64,000 nt of DNA from Meandrina meandrites. Its lineage: Eukaryota; Cnidaria; Anthozoa; Scleractinia; Meandrinidae. Below, piece after piece: positions 26,929 to 38,110 of this stretch. Numbering within the stretch: position 1 is the stretch's first letter; every line of letters begins with the position of its first letter. A model generated the notes under the pieces. That model was not told where the DNA came from and did no database searches. It saw only the letters and a list, made by a program, of their open reading frames with translations. The stretch is from assembly GCA_963693305.1 (NCBI GenBank), contig OY855913.1, positions 3,654,001 to 3,718,000 of the forward strand. Direction: 5' to 3'. Made by a program: the position numbers and the translations under genes.

Positions 26929-27685
26929 TTCCAGAAAATATCCATACCCCCACCACGGAGGGAATTCCAGCTAAGACCCCCCACCTCTCTGGAATTTCCA
27001 CTTTTGTGAAGGGAAATAAACCCCCCCTCCCATCCGGAATTTCCAAAAGTATATACTGTTAAAGACAAAAAATAAGTCAGTAATTTCTAAAAATGTAAGC
27101 AGAAAAAATATCTGGTAGTCACTTGTAAGATTACCTTGATGTATAACAATCCATCCCCTTTCATTCCAATCCAAAAGAAAACCACTAGATGTATTAGAAC
27201 ATAGATTGAAAACTGTTGACAACATTCACCGTAAACGTGATCACAAAATTGCAAACACGCTCACAGAGAAAGCCAAATTGACCCCGAAAATTGCAAACAA
27301 ATAGCCAGAAATAACAAGAACAAGATATTCTTGGGTTTCTGAAATCGTTACACTATTTTCATCATACTAAACAGACAAATGTTCGCAAACAACTCTAGTC
27401 ACCAGTGCATTTCGGTCAAATGCTTTAAGGAGGAAGAAAACCTGTTTAAAATGTAATATGGTCATGTATCGAAAACCCAGGCTGCTATTTTTTCTATGTA
27501 AAAGATTTTCAGAGTAGGTAAGAAACGATTTTGAAACAAATTTGCATGGCATCGAACCAGGCATCTGGAAACGTAAATTCACTAACAACCCCCCCTCCTC
27601 TCCGGAATTTCCTGGGCCTTTGACCCCCCCACCCCTCTGGAATTTCCAATTCCCTCCGTGGTGGGGGTATGGATATTTTCTGGAA
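26929..27685. mobile_element. 757-bp foldback element (TTCCAGAAAATATCC ends)
   Basis: TTCCAGAAAATATCCATACC followed by CCCACCACGGAGGGAATT at 26929 is mirrored at 27640-27685. Inside each arm is a CC(A/C)CCTCTCTGGAATTTCC block. Related ends recur at 27695-27715 and 28050-28065. ORFs through it are G-run artefacts. Confidence 0.75.
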
Positions 27686-28132
27686 CCACACAATTCAAGA
27701 AAATATCCATACCCATTCCATGTAATAGCCACAGGCAGCTCTCTTTGTTACGGAAGAGAGACTGGGACCGATGGAAGAGAGACTGGGACCAAGCAACATA
27801 GAGACTGAGGCTGGGCAAAAAGGGACACAATTGTTTTCTTTTCCCCTCTGCTACCACAGGAATCCCAATATTATGGGTTAAAAGGAGCAATTGATATTAA
27901 GGATTAACAGGAGTAGCCTGTGGAGGAGGCTACCCATGTAAGGTCATTCGAAATTCTGAGGGGGTACGGGATCTCAAATATAGAGCGTATCTTGAATTTC
28001 TGTAGGGGTGGAGGGATTCAATCCAAAAAACTTTCCATGGGAGGGGTAGAGATATTTTCTGGAATAATGCAGCAATAAATCAGTTGAAGTCCTTTGAAAA
28101 TAAATTTATTTATTTTCATTCTTTTATTTCAG

Positions 28133-28222
28133 ATTTCATCATTGGAAATATCTGAGGATGAATGCTGTTAAGCTTGCAACTAAAGAGAACAAAGAGTTCA
28201 TCAGTATCAGTTGCCCATGCAG
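28133..28222 (+). CDS. Candidate host exon (90 nt) with possible start codon
   Basis: The acceptor TTCTTTTATTTCAG and donor CAG|GTATGA bound a segment with one fully open frame (...YLRMNAVKLATKENKEF). The internal ATG could be a start, with 24190-24244 as a leader exon. Product not recognised. Confidence 0.35.
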
Positions 28223-28611
28223 GTATGAAAATAATTTATTTAATTTTAGTTATTTTTATTAAAATTTACTGATTGTCTAAAAGTATAAGTGAAGAGCTGA
28301 GACAAAAATTTTAGGCCATTTTTCTTTGCTTTTGGTTCAGATTTGCTGGCGACTGAAAAACGTTTCATACTGAACTTTGTGTTTCAAATTTACATGTAAA
28401 ACATAATTAACCGTGTGGCCATGGGCCGAGCGCGGTTCTTGCTCTGCGCAGGATTTATTAATGGTACTTTTTTTGTCGCTGACCAGACCCAAACCTCCAC
28501 TCAGCCATATCGTGATCGTGACTTTGAATCACCCAAAAGTGATGTCAATTCACCAAAAGCTGTTAAAACATTAATGTACGGAAAATGTTATGGATATTGT
28601 TTTCTTTAATG

Positions 28612-28784
28612 TATATGTTGTCACTGTGGTTTAATTTTATATTTGGTTCAAAAGTTTTCAAACCAGTTTGATTTTTAGTTTTCATTGTCTTATATTGATT
28701 ATCATAATCTGAAACAAAGGAAAATAAAAATCAAACTGGTTTGAAATATTTTAAACCAAGGTAAAATTTAAACCACAACATATA
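28612..28784. mobile_element. ATGTTGTGG-family MITE
   Basis: TATATGTTGTCACTGTGGTT and AAACCACAACATATA are inverted ends; the core is CCAGTTTGATTTTTAG ... AAAAATCAAACTGGTTTG. Length about 173 bp. Confidence 0.85.
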
Positions 28785-29625
28785 CAAAAATTTATAAATG
28801 ATTTCCTCATCAAAATGCCTAAAAATTCTGTGAATAACTATACAATACAAATTCAAAGAAGCAATGAAACAATTTCGATCCTTATTCCACCCACTCTTTA
28901 GACTTGCTACAAGTCGACCTCATGAGTTAAATAAGTGAGCGAAGCGAGCTTTTGGCCACAAGGTGGCCTAGCGAGCGACGAAGTAGCGTTTGTGAATTAA
29001 ATTAAAACTCTTCTTCCTTTGATGATAACCCTCGAAATAGCAGCGATAACAGACCATCTTATCATGATATCAGAACCTGGCCGACTGTACTGACTGTAAT
29101 CAACGCAATGGCTCCCAAACGGCGTCCCGCAGGCTTGTGGTTGTACAAATTATTGCGAAAAATCTATTTTAATCGAGAATACAAAAGGGTTGACAGATGG
29201 TTGACAGATGTAACGTGACTCCCTTAGGTTCGGGTCTTTTGGCGTGACAATTTCGTGTTCTGGCCTGTAACAGTCTAGGGTGTGAATGTAGATGTTTCTA
29301 CAGTGCAATCGCTTTTATCTATGTACATTAGCAAAGCTGAGTTCCCGAGGTTTCTTTTCATATTATTTGATTGATAAACCGTCCAAGTCTCGAAGCGAGA
29401 ACCGCCGATAAAAATCAAGAAATCCAGCAATCGACCACAGCTAGACTCGAAGTTCGTGAAGGCTTGGGAAATTATTAGAATTTTGACAAAACGCGTTTGA
29501 AGCTGCCGTTTTAATATTTACACTGGTGTTTTAATGTCTTTCGAAATCAGTCATCACAATTAATTTTATAAGCATAATAAATTTGGTTTTATCTTGTAAT
29601 GTTGTACAAAATTAGCGTTTTGTTT

Positions 29626-30270
29626 TATACGGCTAAGAGTAAAGGACAAGCAAAGTAGTCACGCGAGTCACGCAATCCAATATTGCACCATCGCCCACAG
29701 CTGTTGTGAAATTTATGATGACGTAATGGTCTTAATCTGGAACTTCGCTTGGGACATGTATGGGCATGAATTAAACATTCCGATTTTTGAACCCTATTAA
29801 TAACAACTATTTTCTTAACGTAAAAGTCACGATTAAATGTAATTGGTTTATGCCGTGAGTTAGGCCGTAAGAAGGTAGTCACACGAGTCTCACATTTCAG
29901 GCTCTGCATTGTTCGCAGCTATCTTTACTATGGCAGTTATTTCCCTACCAGTGACGCAATCCTTGCAAGTGTTTATCTAGTCACAATTTCTTTCCTTCAT
30001 ATCTCTGAACTCGCTTCGATGAAACAGACAAAGAATTCACTTCAATTGCCTATACCCACGAGAAATACTTGCAAAATTTCCAACTAATTAACGACCATCG
30101 TTTCTGGTGAAATAAGCTTGCAAAGTAAGCAGTTATTTGTCACATAACAGACACCTTTTTTATTGTTTTCAATATTTCGCTTCGAATCCAACGCTTCGAT
30201 AAAACCAAAAGAAAATATATTTTACACAAGATAAAGAAAATATATCTGCATCATTTTCTGTACATTCATG
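29626..30270. repeat. Dispersed repeat, copy 2
   Basis: Related to 1-575 and 35661-36098. It contains two diverged sub-copies of the GTAGTCAC(G/A)CGAGTC segment (29655 and 29874) and ends TTCTGTACATTCATG, where the Ngaro element begins. Confidence 0.7.
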
Positions 30271-30386
30271 TTTAAACTCATCAACAATAGATGAGCTTGG
30301 GCGTTGGTGCCTCAAGGTTGGTGGAGCCGGACAATGCACAGCAGGGGAGGAGGTATCCATGGTAACCCTGAAGCGGCCACCACCCA
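30271..30386 (-). repeat. Ngaro repeat B2
   Basis: It matches 30748-30863 in the same orientation (TTTAAACTCATCAACAATAG ... GCGGCCACCACCCA). It is separated from A2 by 91 bp. Confidence 0.9.
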
Positions 30387-30477
30387 CCTGGGCACCGTCA
30401 CACTGAAGGACTCAGTGGAATACTTACCAACCTAGCATGAGGCTCATCAACTCACCCGAGGGAGGGTGGGCCGGGCG

Positions 30478-30863
30478 AAAATTGCCAAGCTTGCGAGCGA
30501 ATGTGCTAGCGAAATGAGCTTGCGAATGATAGCGAGCAGCGCACTGCGTGTAAAGGTCATGAAACGCCCCTGCACGGGTCCTGGGGCCACCCCGAGCTTT
30601 ATGCGGCCAGCGGTAGCGGCATACTGCGTATAGGCGTCACAAAAAGCCCCAGCGAACCGCCAAGGTTGCAAGTGAGCTTCCTGCATCCAAAGGTTGCTGG
30701 AGGGCATTGCATCGAGGTTAACTTTGCCTAAATTACATTTAGCCACATTTAAACTCATCAACAATAGATGAGCTTGGGCGTTGGTGCCTCAAGGTTGGTG
30801 GAGCCGGGCAATGCACAGCAGGGGAGGAGGTATCCATGGTAACCCTGAAGCGGCCACCACCCA
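30478..30863 (-). repeat. Ngaro repeats A2 (30478-30750) and B1 (30748-30863)
   Basis: A2 copies A1 at 35388-35660. B1 copies B2 and overlaps A2 by 3 bp. The long open frame through A2 (30447-30764) reappears through A1 and is an accident of the repeat. Confidence 0.9.
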
Positions 30864-31126
30864 AACCTCCAATCCCAAGGTGCTTGAAAAAGGAGGGGCC
30901 AGCGAACAGGGAGAATGGGACCTCCGACTCCAAAAACCCCAAGCACCAGGAGACCCGCATGCACGAGAAAGAATCAAAGCAAGCACTTACCCAAACCATG
31001 AGCAGGCTGCGAGCTAACCAAGCTGCAATGCTAGCTGAGTACTCTCATAGTGATTCTCTCCAACCAGATGAACCTCGGCCTGGCCGTGACGGAGGGCAGA
31101 ATGAACAAACAAAGGCGAGGGCCGAA

Positions 31127-32164
31127 TTATGCCAGACGATTGGAAAGACTAGCCAAGGCTTCCGACGGAGTTCTTATATACAGCTGGTAAGCATTACTTG
31201 TCCAACGCCCGAGAGCCTGAATAAGGTGGTCTGGGACACCGTTGCGAGCCGCGACAGTCGCTGCTCCGATGCGGAAGCTGTGGCTGGAAAAATTGCCTGG
31301 AACCCCAGCTGACGACAAGATTTCTCTTAGCCAATTCGTCAAAATGGCGCGAGACAGAGGTTGGCCAGATCTGAGCAGAAATAAAGGGCCAGGCTTATCA
31401 CCCCGCACTGCCAGGTAGGACAGCATGGCGTGGACAGCGCAGAGAGGAGCCTTTCCCAGACCAATGTGAATGTAGCAGCCCTGTCGGAACGGGTCGGTCT
31501 TTGATGCTTTAATCCAGATACGCATGCCTGAGGGGGAGAGCCTGGAGTCCACTGAGACATCTGCAGCCGACAAATGAAGCTCTGGCGAGAAGCTGGCTAG
31601 GTTAGGCACAATAAATTCAGCTGAACGCAGAAAACCAAAATAGCCCAAGGTGCACGCTGCCCAAAACATGCAGTGATCAAAAGATGAGAGGTCCAAGGCC
31701 TGGTGAACGAGAGAAAGGATACTATCGGTCACGGGAAGAAGCTGGGCAGCGGGGGAACCTTGAGAACGCTTTATCCCTCTCATCACTCGTTGAAGACGCA
31801 AGCAGTTAATTAATGGGTCGGGAAAACCTTGCTCGATCTGCAGGGAGCGAACGGCAGAAAGGTAAACTTTGATAGATGAGTGCTGAATAGAATCTGCGAG
31901 GAAGGAAACAAACAGACACAACGTCCATTCATCAACTGGACATGGAGATCCATTTGCATGGAGCTTGCCAGCTTGGAGGCAGAAACTGTAAAATTTTCTT
32001 TGGCCGGAAGCGTACGATTTGCGAGTTGAAGGGGCCAAACCTTGGACCAGGAAGTGCCGGCATCGTTCCTCTAGTAGGGAGGTATCAAGCTGTCCAGGAG
32101 AAACTGTGGGATAGGACACGGGTTCGGCTGAGCCTCCGGGGCCAGGCGGCGAAACTCCTGCCAA
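31127..32164 (-). CDS. Ngaro tyrosine recombinase
   Basis: 345 residues of the phage-integrase fold, which would circularise or insert the cDNA. An N-terminal SAM-like region (LAPSTRKSYASGQRKFYSFC) precedes the catalytic core: R180 (GFLRSAE), H295-R298 (HSFR), W321 and probable nucleophile Y329 (QLYI). K221 is a candidate catalytic lysine. The reading frame is intact from end to end and overlaps the end of the RNase H frame. Confidence 0.93.
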   Translation of the reverse strand: MAGVSPPGPGGSAEPVSYPTVSPGQLDTSLLEERCRHFLVQGLAPSTRKSYASGQRKFYSFCLQAGKLHANGSPCPVDEWTLCLFVSFLADSIQHSSIKVYLSAVRSLQIEQGFPDPLINCLRLQRVMRGIKRSQGSPAAQLLPVTDSILSLVHQALDLSSFDHCMFWAACTLGYFGFLRSAEFIVPNLASFSPELHLSAADVSVDSRLSPSGMRIWIKASKTDPFRQGCYIHIGLGKAPLCAVHAMLSYLAVRGDKPGPLFLLRSGQPLSRAILTNWLREILSSAGVPGNFSSHSFRIGAATVAARNGVPDHLIQALGRWTSNAYQLYIRTPSEALASLSNRLA

Positions 32165-33218
32165 TGAAAGCGAGAAATTGCATCAGCAACATTGTTTTGA
32201 ATGCCGGGACATGAACAGAAGAGAAGGAAAACCCCCAACGCGCAGCAGACAGCAGGAGATCCTGAAGTAGGTGCATCAAGGCGGGAACCTTTGAGGTCCT
32301 GGATGTGAGCATAGCCACCACGGACTGGTTATCAGAGCGAAAGAGGACGTGTTTCCTTGACCAATGAGAACCCCACAAATGAGCCGCAATCACCACAGGA
32401 AACAATTCTTTGTAAGCGATAGATTGTTGGGCCTGGGTGGGAGACCATGGGCCATAGAACCAGTGACCCTGGGAGTAGGCGCCAAAGCCAAGAGAACCAG
32501 CGGCATCGGAAGTGACTTCAATGTCAGCTACAGCGGACATGCCAGGGTACAGCCAGAACCCAACACCATGCCACGAGGAAAGAAAGCGCTGCCACCACAG
32601 CAAATCTTGGCGAAACTCTCGATTGATGCGGATGGGATGATCCTTGTTACGAAAGCAGCAAAGCAAATCGATAAGTCGACGAAGAAAGGTTCTGCCAGGC
32701 CATACCACCTTCGCAGCGTGGTGCAAGTGACCAATCAGAGATTCGAGTTCGCGTTTCTTGCACCAGGTACGCTGGAGCCAGGTATGAATGAGTTGGTTGA
32801 GTGCCTGAAGTTTATCCTCTGGTAAGCGGGCAATTTGCTGAACCGAGTCGAGCTCAATTCCTAGGACAGAGAGCGAAGTGGTTGGACCAACACACTTATT
32901 GGGGTGAAGAGGTAGTTCCAGAGACTTGCAGACTGCCAGGGCAGTGCTCAGGTTGTAAGCGCACTGAGGAGAGTGCGGGAGTCCAGCAGTGATAAAGTCA
33001 TCCAGATAATGCAGCAAATCAGACACTGAATGCTGGTTTAGGAGGATCCACTCCACCATATCGGCTACTGAATTGAAGATGAAAGGGGCGGAGCGGAGGC
33101 CAAAGGGCAGTGTGAGGTCAACATAATACTGGCCACGCCATTTCATGCCGAGGAGAGATCGGTCCTCAGGATGGATGGCTATATTCCGGTAGGCGGCCTC
33201 GACATCAAACTTGGCCAT
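32085..33218 (-). pseudogene. Ngaro reverse transcriptase/RNase H (3' part; frame broken)
   Basis: Contains RT palm motifs (AKFDVEAAYRNI, PFGLRSAPFIF, the catalytic HYLDDF) and an RNase H domain (EVTSDAAGSLGFGAY, KELFPVV, FRSDNQSVV). Its 5' end is separated from the upstream RT part (33218-33727) by a stop that follows a G-run. A second apparent single-base loss near 32205 displaces the final RNase H residues, whose expected continuation lies in another frame. Both breaks look like recent single-base deletions. Confidence 0.9.
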
Positions 33219-33727
33219 TAAGGCCCCAGGGCCACCTCGTCCAGACGAATGTACTGGAGAGAGAAGTCCTGGGGATCAATGCCGTCATTCACGCTAAGAC
33301 CTCCAGGAGACGATAGATCAACGATCAGGCGCCACTTCCCAGGTTGCCCCCTTTTCGGAATAACCCCGAAGCTGCTGATGTGCAAGTTAGGTAATGGAGG
33401 GACAGGAAAAGGCCCGGCAACCCTACCCAACATGACCTCGTTGGCCAAGTACTCATCTACGACGTTTGCATGCAGGAGGGCCGACTGTTTGTTCTGTTTT
33501 GCTGACTTGAGCGGAAAGGATGACTGAAAGCCTAGCCGGAAACCATGTTTGATCCCCTGGAGGACATAAGAGGCCTGTTGCTGATCCGGATGGCTGGCTA
33601 GTTCGCGTGCGAACACCTCGTGGTGCAAGGGGCTAACGGCAGAGACGGGAGGAAGGTCCGAGCCGGCTACAGGAAAAGAGCAAAAAAGGGGAAGTCTGAT
33701 AAGTAAGGGGGGACCTATGAGCTGCAA
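33218..33727 (-). pseudogene. Ngaro reverse transcriptase, 5' part
   Basis: Open frame with LQGIKHGFRLGF, an ISSFGVIPKRGQPGKWRLIV fingers motif, DLSSPGGLSVNDGI and a C-terminal LQYIRLDEVALGP that runs into a stop exactly where the palm domain begins in an adjacent frame (33218). Together with 32085-33218 it makes one ORF interrupted by a single-base change. Confidence 0.88.
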
Positions 33728-34058
33728 CAGACGCGGAATGGGATTAGCAAGTCAAGACAAAAACAAGGAAAGCTGGACTACCTAGAAGGGGTATTTATTG
33801 CAAAAAACGAAAAGCGATAAGTACAAAATGATCGGACAAGAGTCATAGGCCGATAAACTAGAGACGTGTGATAAAATAAGGAAAAAAAAAAATCGGGAGA
33901 CTCGGAACAGCAAAATATATAAACAACGACTGCCCGTACAAGCCTAAGATAGAACAATAACAAGCAACAACAGCAATAACTTGAAAAACTAAATGGATCG
34001 AAAGTTTCTGTCTGTAAAGAGTCTAAGGCCGCTAATGTAAAAGTGCCAAGTTCGCCTC

Positions 34059-35333
34059 TCAGTGACGTCTGGCCTTCGAAGAAGAGGCAGAAGCAGGTGG
34101 AGGTGGCGAGGGGCGTTTGCGGTCATCCCTGGGCACAGATTCTTTGCGAACTGAACACTCGGAAGAGCGATGGGGGCCAGTGCAAATGCTGCAACGATGG
34201 GCGTATCTGCAGTAGTTGTATTGGGACGAACAGCGACCTCTATTCCACGAACGGCAGATTATTTGCGAGGACGGCGCGCCGGACGGTTCTGGGACGTCGG
34301 GACTCGCACCAGTAGCACCGGGACGAAGAGCAGCCCCGGCTGCGTGGAAGTTGAAAAGCTCTGAGTTCATGGATGACCAGTCCACCAGCTTGGTCGCAGC
34401 CGCATGTTGGCGAAAAGCTATGTCGTAGGACCGCCATACCCGACCGCTAAAGTGGCGATGCGTCTGCAAAATTAGCAGCTTGTAGCAAGTTAGATCTTTC
34501 CAGCGGTGAGGAAAGTAGGAGGTTAAAATCAACGTGAAGATGGAGAACGCTTCGGACCATGAGACAATGTCATCGATCTTTCGACGATGTTTCTTCGCCG
34601 AAGGTGTGACGACCAATTGACCGCCGAAGTAGACTTGCGACTCTGGTTCCTTCTCCGAAATGTTCGCGGAAAGCAAATCCCCCAGATCGAACTTCCCGGC
34701 GAGAATTTGGCTAACAGTCTTTGCCGGAACCGGAGTAAAACCCGGGGGCAAGACGAACGGCTGTTGGAAGGACGAAGGCAGGCCAAGGCTCGTGGAGCTA
34801 ACGGAGGGTGGCACGGACAGAGAAGCACCCGTGGCGATCGCCGGGCTAGAAATCGCCGAGCGCGGTGTTGCAAACGTTGAAATAAAGGAAGGAACAGAAA
34901 GCAATGGCCTACCTTGCGGTACCGCGGGCTGAAGGCTTGATGGGACGCTGAACGGAGAGACTCCAGAAGCCAAGAAAGACGAAGTGCGTTGCTCGAGGCC
35001 GTGAGCAAGGACGGGAACGCCCCCAGACGAAGATGGCACGTTCGCCAAGCCGGGCAAGCACGCGGCTCCAATGATAGACGACGGCGAAATTCCCGAAGCT
35101 TGTGGCGTAACTGGGGTGAGTGCAGCCTGAACTGCAGAAGCCACCGCCGCTACGAAGGCCGGATCGAGCGTGATAGTTGAGGTCGGCGGCGGGGCTGACG
35201 AGGCCACGCTCGCAGCAACAGATGACACAACGGATGGAGAGGTCGTAGACGGCAAAACAGCACTCGAAGACTCGAAGATGCTGGCCGAAAGGCTGTTGTT
35301 GGTGAGACGAGTGGTGCCCGAATCACGATCCAT
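34059..35333 (-). CDS. Ngaro gag-like protein
   Basis: 424 residues. The N-terminal half is low-complexity Ser/Ala/Pro/Val (1-210), followed by a conserved core (WSEAFSIFTLILTSYFPHRW, YKLLILQTHRHF, WRSYDIAFRQ) and a C-terminal Cys/His cluster (CRSWNRGRCSSQYNYCRYAH, CSICTGPHRSSEC) that could bind nucleic acid. Position upstream of RT is as expected for gag. Confidence 0.85.
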   Translation of the reverse strand: MDRDSGTTRLTNNSLSASIFESSSAVLPSTTSPSVVSSVAASVASSAPPPTSTITLDPAFVAAVASAVQAALTPVTPQASGISPSSIIGAACLPGLANVPSSSGGVPVLAHGLEQRTSSFLASGVSPFSVPSSLQPAVPQGRPLLSVPSFISTFATPRSAISSPAIATGASLSVPPSVSSTSLGLPSSFQQPFVLPPGFTPVPAKTVSQILAGKFDLGDLLSANISEKEPESQVYFGGQLVVTPSAKKHRRKIDDIVSWSEAFSIFTLILTSYFPHRWKDLTCYKLLILQTHRHFSGRVWRSYDIAFRQHAAATKLVDWSSMNSELFNFHAAGAALRPGATGASPDVPEPSGAPSSQIICRSWNRGRCSSQYNYCRYAHRCSICTGPHRSSECSVRKESVPRDDRKRPSPPPPASASSSKARRH

Positions 35334-35387
35334 AATGCATAAAAGCAGAAAAGCGAACGAAAAAGGCGAAACACTGGAACAGGAGCA

Positions 35388-35660
35388 AAAATTGCCAAGC
35401 TTGCGAGCGAATGTGCTAGCGAAATGAGCTTGCGAATGATAGCGAGCAGCGCACTGCGTGTAAAGGTCATGAAACGCCCCTGCACGGGTCCTGGGGCCAC
35501 CCCGAGCTTTATGCGGCCAGCGGTAGCGGCGTACTGCGTATAGGCGTCACAAAAAGCCCCAGCGAACCGCCAAGGTTGCAAGCAAGCTTCCTGCATCCAA
35601 AGGTTGCTGGAGGGCATTGCATCGAGGTTAACTTTGCCTAAATTACATTTAGCCACATTT
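35388..35660 (-). repeat. Ngaro repeat A1
   Basis: Direct copy of 30478-30750 at the 5' end of the element, ending AGCCACATTT at 35660. Confidence 0.9.
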
Positions 35661-36098
35661 CAATTTGTTTGTACTATGAGTGAAGCACTAGCAAAGTAGT
35701 CACGTGAGTCACACAATCCGAAGTTTTTGTTATCCCCGGCTATCTTTAGCTTGTTGGTTTTTCCCTACTAATGGCGTAACCCCTGCACATTCAGGCACGA
35801 CAATTGTTTACCTTTGCAAATATTTAATTTTCCTTCAAATCTCTGAACTCGCTTCGATGAAACAGCCAAAGAATTCACTTCAATTACCTAAACCCACAGG
35901 AAATACTTGCAGGAGTGCAAATAAATTAATGACTGTCACTTCTGCCGACATAAACTTGCAAAGAAACACAACGTTATTTGTCATGTAGCGAAAATGAAAG
36001 CTGCAACATCAGTGCATTCTGTGGCTGACGTAATTATTTAATGTTACCGGTAGCTTCAAGTCGAATGCTTCGATAAAGCCAAAAGAAAATATACTTTG
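35661..36098. repeat. Dispersed repeat, copy 3
   Basis: It begins with a TTTGTACTATGAGTGAAGCA segment equivalent to the start of the window and continues through CAGCCAAAGAATTCACTTCA to a GCTTCGATAAAGCCAAAAGA end. A MITE follows directly. Confidence 0.7.
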
Positions 36099-36266
36099 TA
36101 TATGTTGTGGTTCAAATTTTTCTTTGGTTTAAAATTTTTTAAACCAGTTTGATTTTTATTTTACATTATCTTATCTTGATTATCATAATCAGGAACAGAG
36201 GGAAATAAAAATCAAACTGGTTTGAAAAATTTTAAACCAAGGAAAAATTTAAACCACTACATATAT
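36099..36266. mobile_element. ATGTTGTGG-family MITE, near-perfect palindrome
   Basis: TATATGTTGTGGTTCAAATT is mirrored by AATTTAAACCACTACATATA, and the core GGTTTAAAATTTTTTAAACC lies in both arms. This is the best-preserved of four copies. The flanking TA/ATA suggests a short TA-type target. Confidence 0.85.
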
Positions 36267-38018
36267 GTACTCAATTTAGCATGCTTGTTTTGGCTCATGG
36301 AGGGATACTCAAGCGTTTAGCGCGTTTGCTTCGGCTATGACTTTGTTACCTTGTGATCAGCTACTGAATCTCATTATGGCCACCTCGGGACCGCGATAGC
36401 AGGATTAGAAGACATAAAAAAGTGGCCGGGTATTCTGAAGTTTATATATATATTAAGCGTTGCATAAAATTTATTTTGAAATTGGCTGCGTTGACCTTTG
36501 TGGGGCACAGCGTGACACTGATAATCTTCTGTCAGCTAGCGATTACACAAACTTCGGTTTTAATTTCGCTTTGTCCGTCAAATGCAAACTTAAAATAAAA
36601 TAAAAATAGAATATGTTCACAATCGATTTTCAAATTATCATCACATACCCATCAAAACAAAACCATTAGCACCTAAAGCGAGTAGCATTACATGTAGGTC
36701 TACCAACCATCCGTCAACGGCCTTTTGTTTACATCTGATCGACCGAAGGAAGGATCCGCCTCAACTCCCCACACATTCCATTACTCCCGTTTTGCATATG
36801 CAAAAACAGTCGTAAAAAGCGCAGTTTTAAGATGCTTGCATCTTCTTGTTATTATTGAGTTCCATTTGTTTTATCGGGAGCAGATCTTTGTTTTCCTGTG
36901 GAATTAGTCACATTAGAATTTATGTTTATTTCACTTAGAAAACAGCAAAAATGTTCCTTTCACTTGAATGTGCGAACTTGCAAAGATGTTGATTTTACTT
37001 GGAAAGCAGCATTAGAAATTCATTTCACTTGGAAACCTGACTACAGCAAGGTGTATGGAATAGGGTTTAGGTTTTGACATGAACAGAAATGAATTAAAAT
37101 GGCGTAAAATTTAACATAAGGTCACTTCAACAAGGGTGGCTATACAGTTAGCTTTAATAATTTTGTACAATAATAAATTATTAGTTTCTGGGTGTAGTAG
37201 CCAGTGATTTTATGCTAGCACTACACTCTAACACACATGTACCTTTAGTTAAGAACCATTCCCCCTTGCCAAGGTGGAACACTACAATTATCTTTTGGGT
37301 GTGAAATGAGTGAGTTTCCATGCCAATTTTTTTGCTTCAAAAACCATGTGGAAGTGTCGGGCATGATGCTGATATAGTTGAAAACATGACAGGTGAATGA
37401 TGGCATCAGTAGCAAAGCACAAAATAGTGAGGGGGTTCATTGATTTATGAAGCATCACATTATTGATATTCAAATTTCATAGTTAAAGTTGAAGTTGAAC
37501 ATAAGATGAATATTGTCTCTTATTTCATACTCAACTGATAATTGTGGCACCTTTGATCAAGCTGTCCTGGCTATTATTTTGTTGGAAATCATTAAATGAG
37601 TACTCCCAGGTGTAAAGGAAAGTCTCCAGGGAACTTTTATTTGGAAACCAATTTACTAACCAATTAAATATCTACTTCACTACTCTGGGGAGTCTACACA
37701 ACAGTTCTTGAAAATGACACATCTCCCCCTCCACCTCTTCCCAGTCCTCCAATGCATTGTTGATGTCACAGAGTGTAAATCTGATTCAGGGATTGAGGGA
37801 GGGGGACACTTGTAATGTCTGTTATTTTAATAATTGTAGCAACATTCCCTTGAAGCTTTCCTTCAGAACTGGGCTAGGGCTATACCTTTTTATTAGTAAG
37901 TAAAGCATGCTTTTCTGCTTAGCGTCAGCATCCAAAGATTGCATTGGGCTGCCATGCACACTAGAGCTAACCACAAATCATTTTGTCTAAATCTTTTTAT
38001 TTCTTTCTCTACAAACAG
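36267..38018. other. Non-coding stretch
   Basis: AT-rich sequence with no credible frame. A short CpG-containing segment around 36715-36785 is the only compositional change. Confidence 0.5.
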
Positions 38019-38110
38019 GTGAAGAGAAACTGCTTCATGACATGACAAGAAGAAGCTGTAATCCAGTAGCATATTCTAGACTGATAGTTTTATTGCAATC
38101 CAGGACCCAG
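38019..38110 (+). CDS. Candidate host exon (92 nt)
   Basis: It follows an excellent acceptor (TTATTTCTTTCTCTACAAACAG) and ends CAG|GTAAAC. One frame is open throughout (EEKLLHDMTRRSCNPVAYSR...). Its phase does not join directly to the exon at 28133-28222, so an intermediate exon or a different gene is needed. Product not recognised. Confidence 0.4.

Larger units (their letters stand above)
30271..35660 (-). mobile_element. Ngaro-type tyrosine-recombinase retrotransposon with split direct repeats
   Basis: On the minus strand the order is A1 (35660-35388), gag-like ORF, RT, RNase H, tyrosine recombinase, B1 (30863-30748), A2 (30750-30478), B2 (30386-30271). A1/A2 are 273-bp direct copies and B1/B2 are about 116-bp direct copies. 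This A1-B1A2-B2 layout is diagnostic of the Ngaro group and explains why no LTRs are present. A-copy divergence is only a few bases, so insertion is recent, yet the RT/RNase H frame already has two single-base breaks. It is inserted between two copies of the dispersed repeat. Confidence 0.92.

Noticed and set aside
27367..27890. Overlapping ORFs with GGG-rich peptides
   Set aside because: They cross the arm of a foldback element and short G/C runs, with no conserved features.
30447..30764. 105-codon ORF repeated at 35150-35656
   Set aside because: Runs through the Ngaro A repeat, which is non-coding terminal sequence.
34529..35071. 180-codon ORF inside the Ngaro gag region
   Set aside because: Alternative frame of the same minus-strand region, rich in Arg/Ser/Leu as expected of a shadow of the Ser/Ala/Pro-rich gag.
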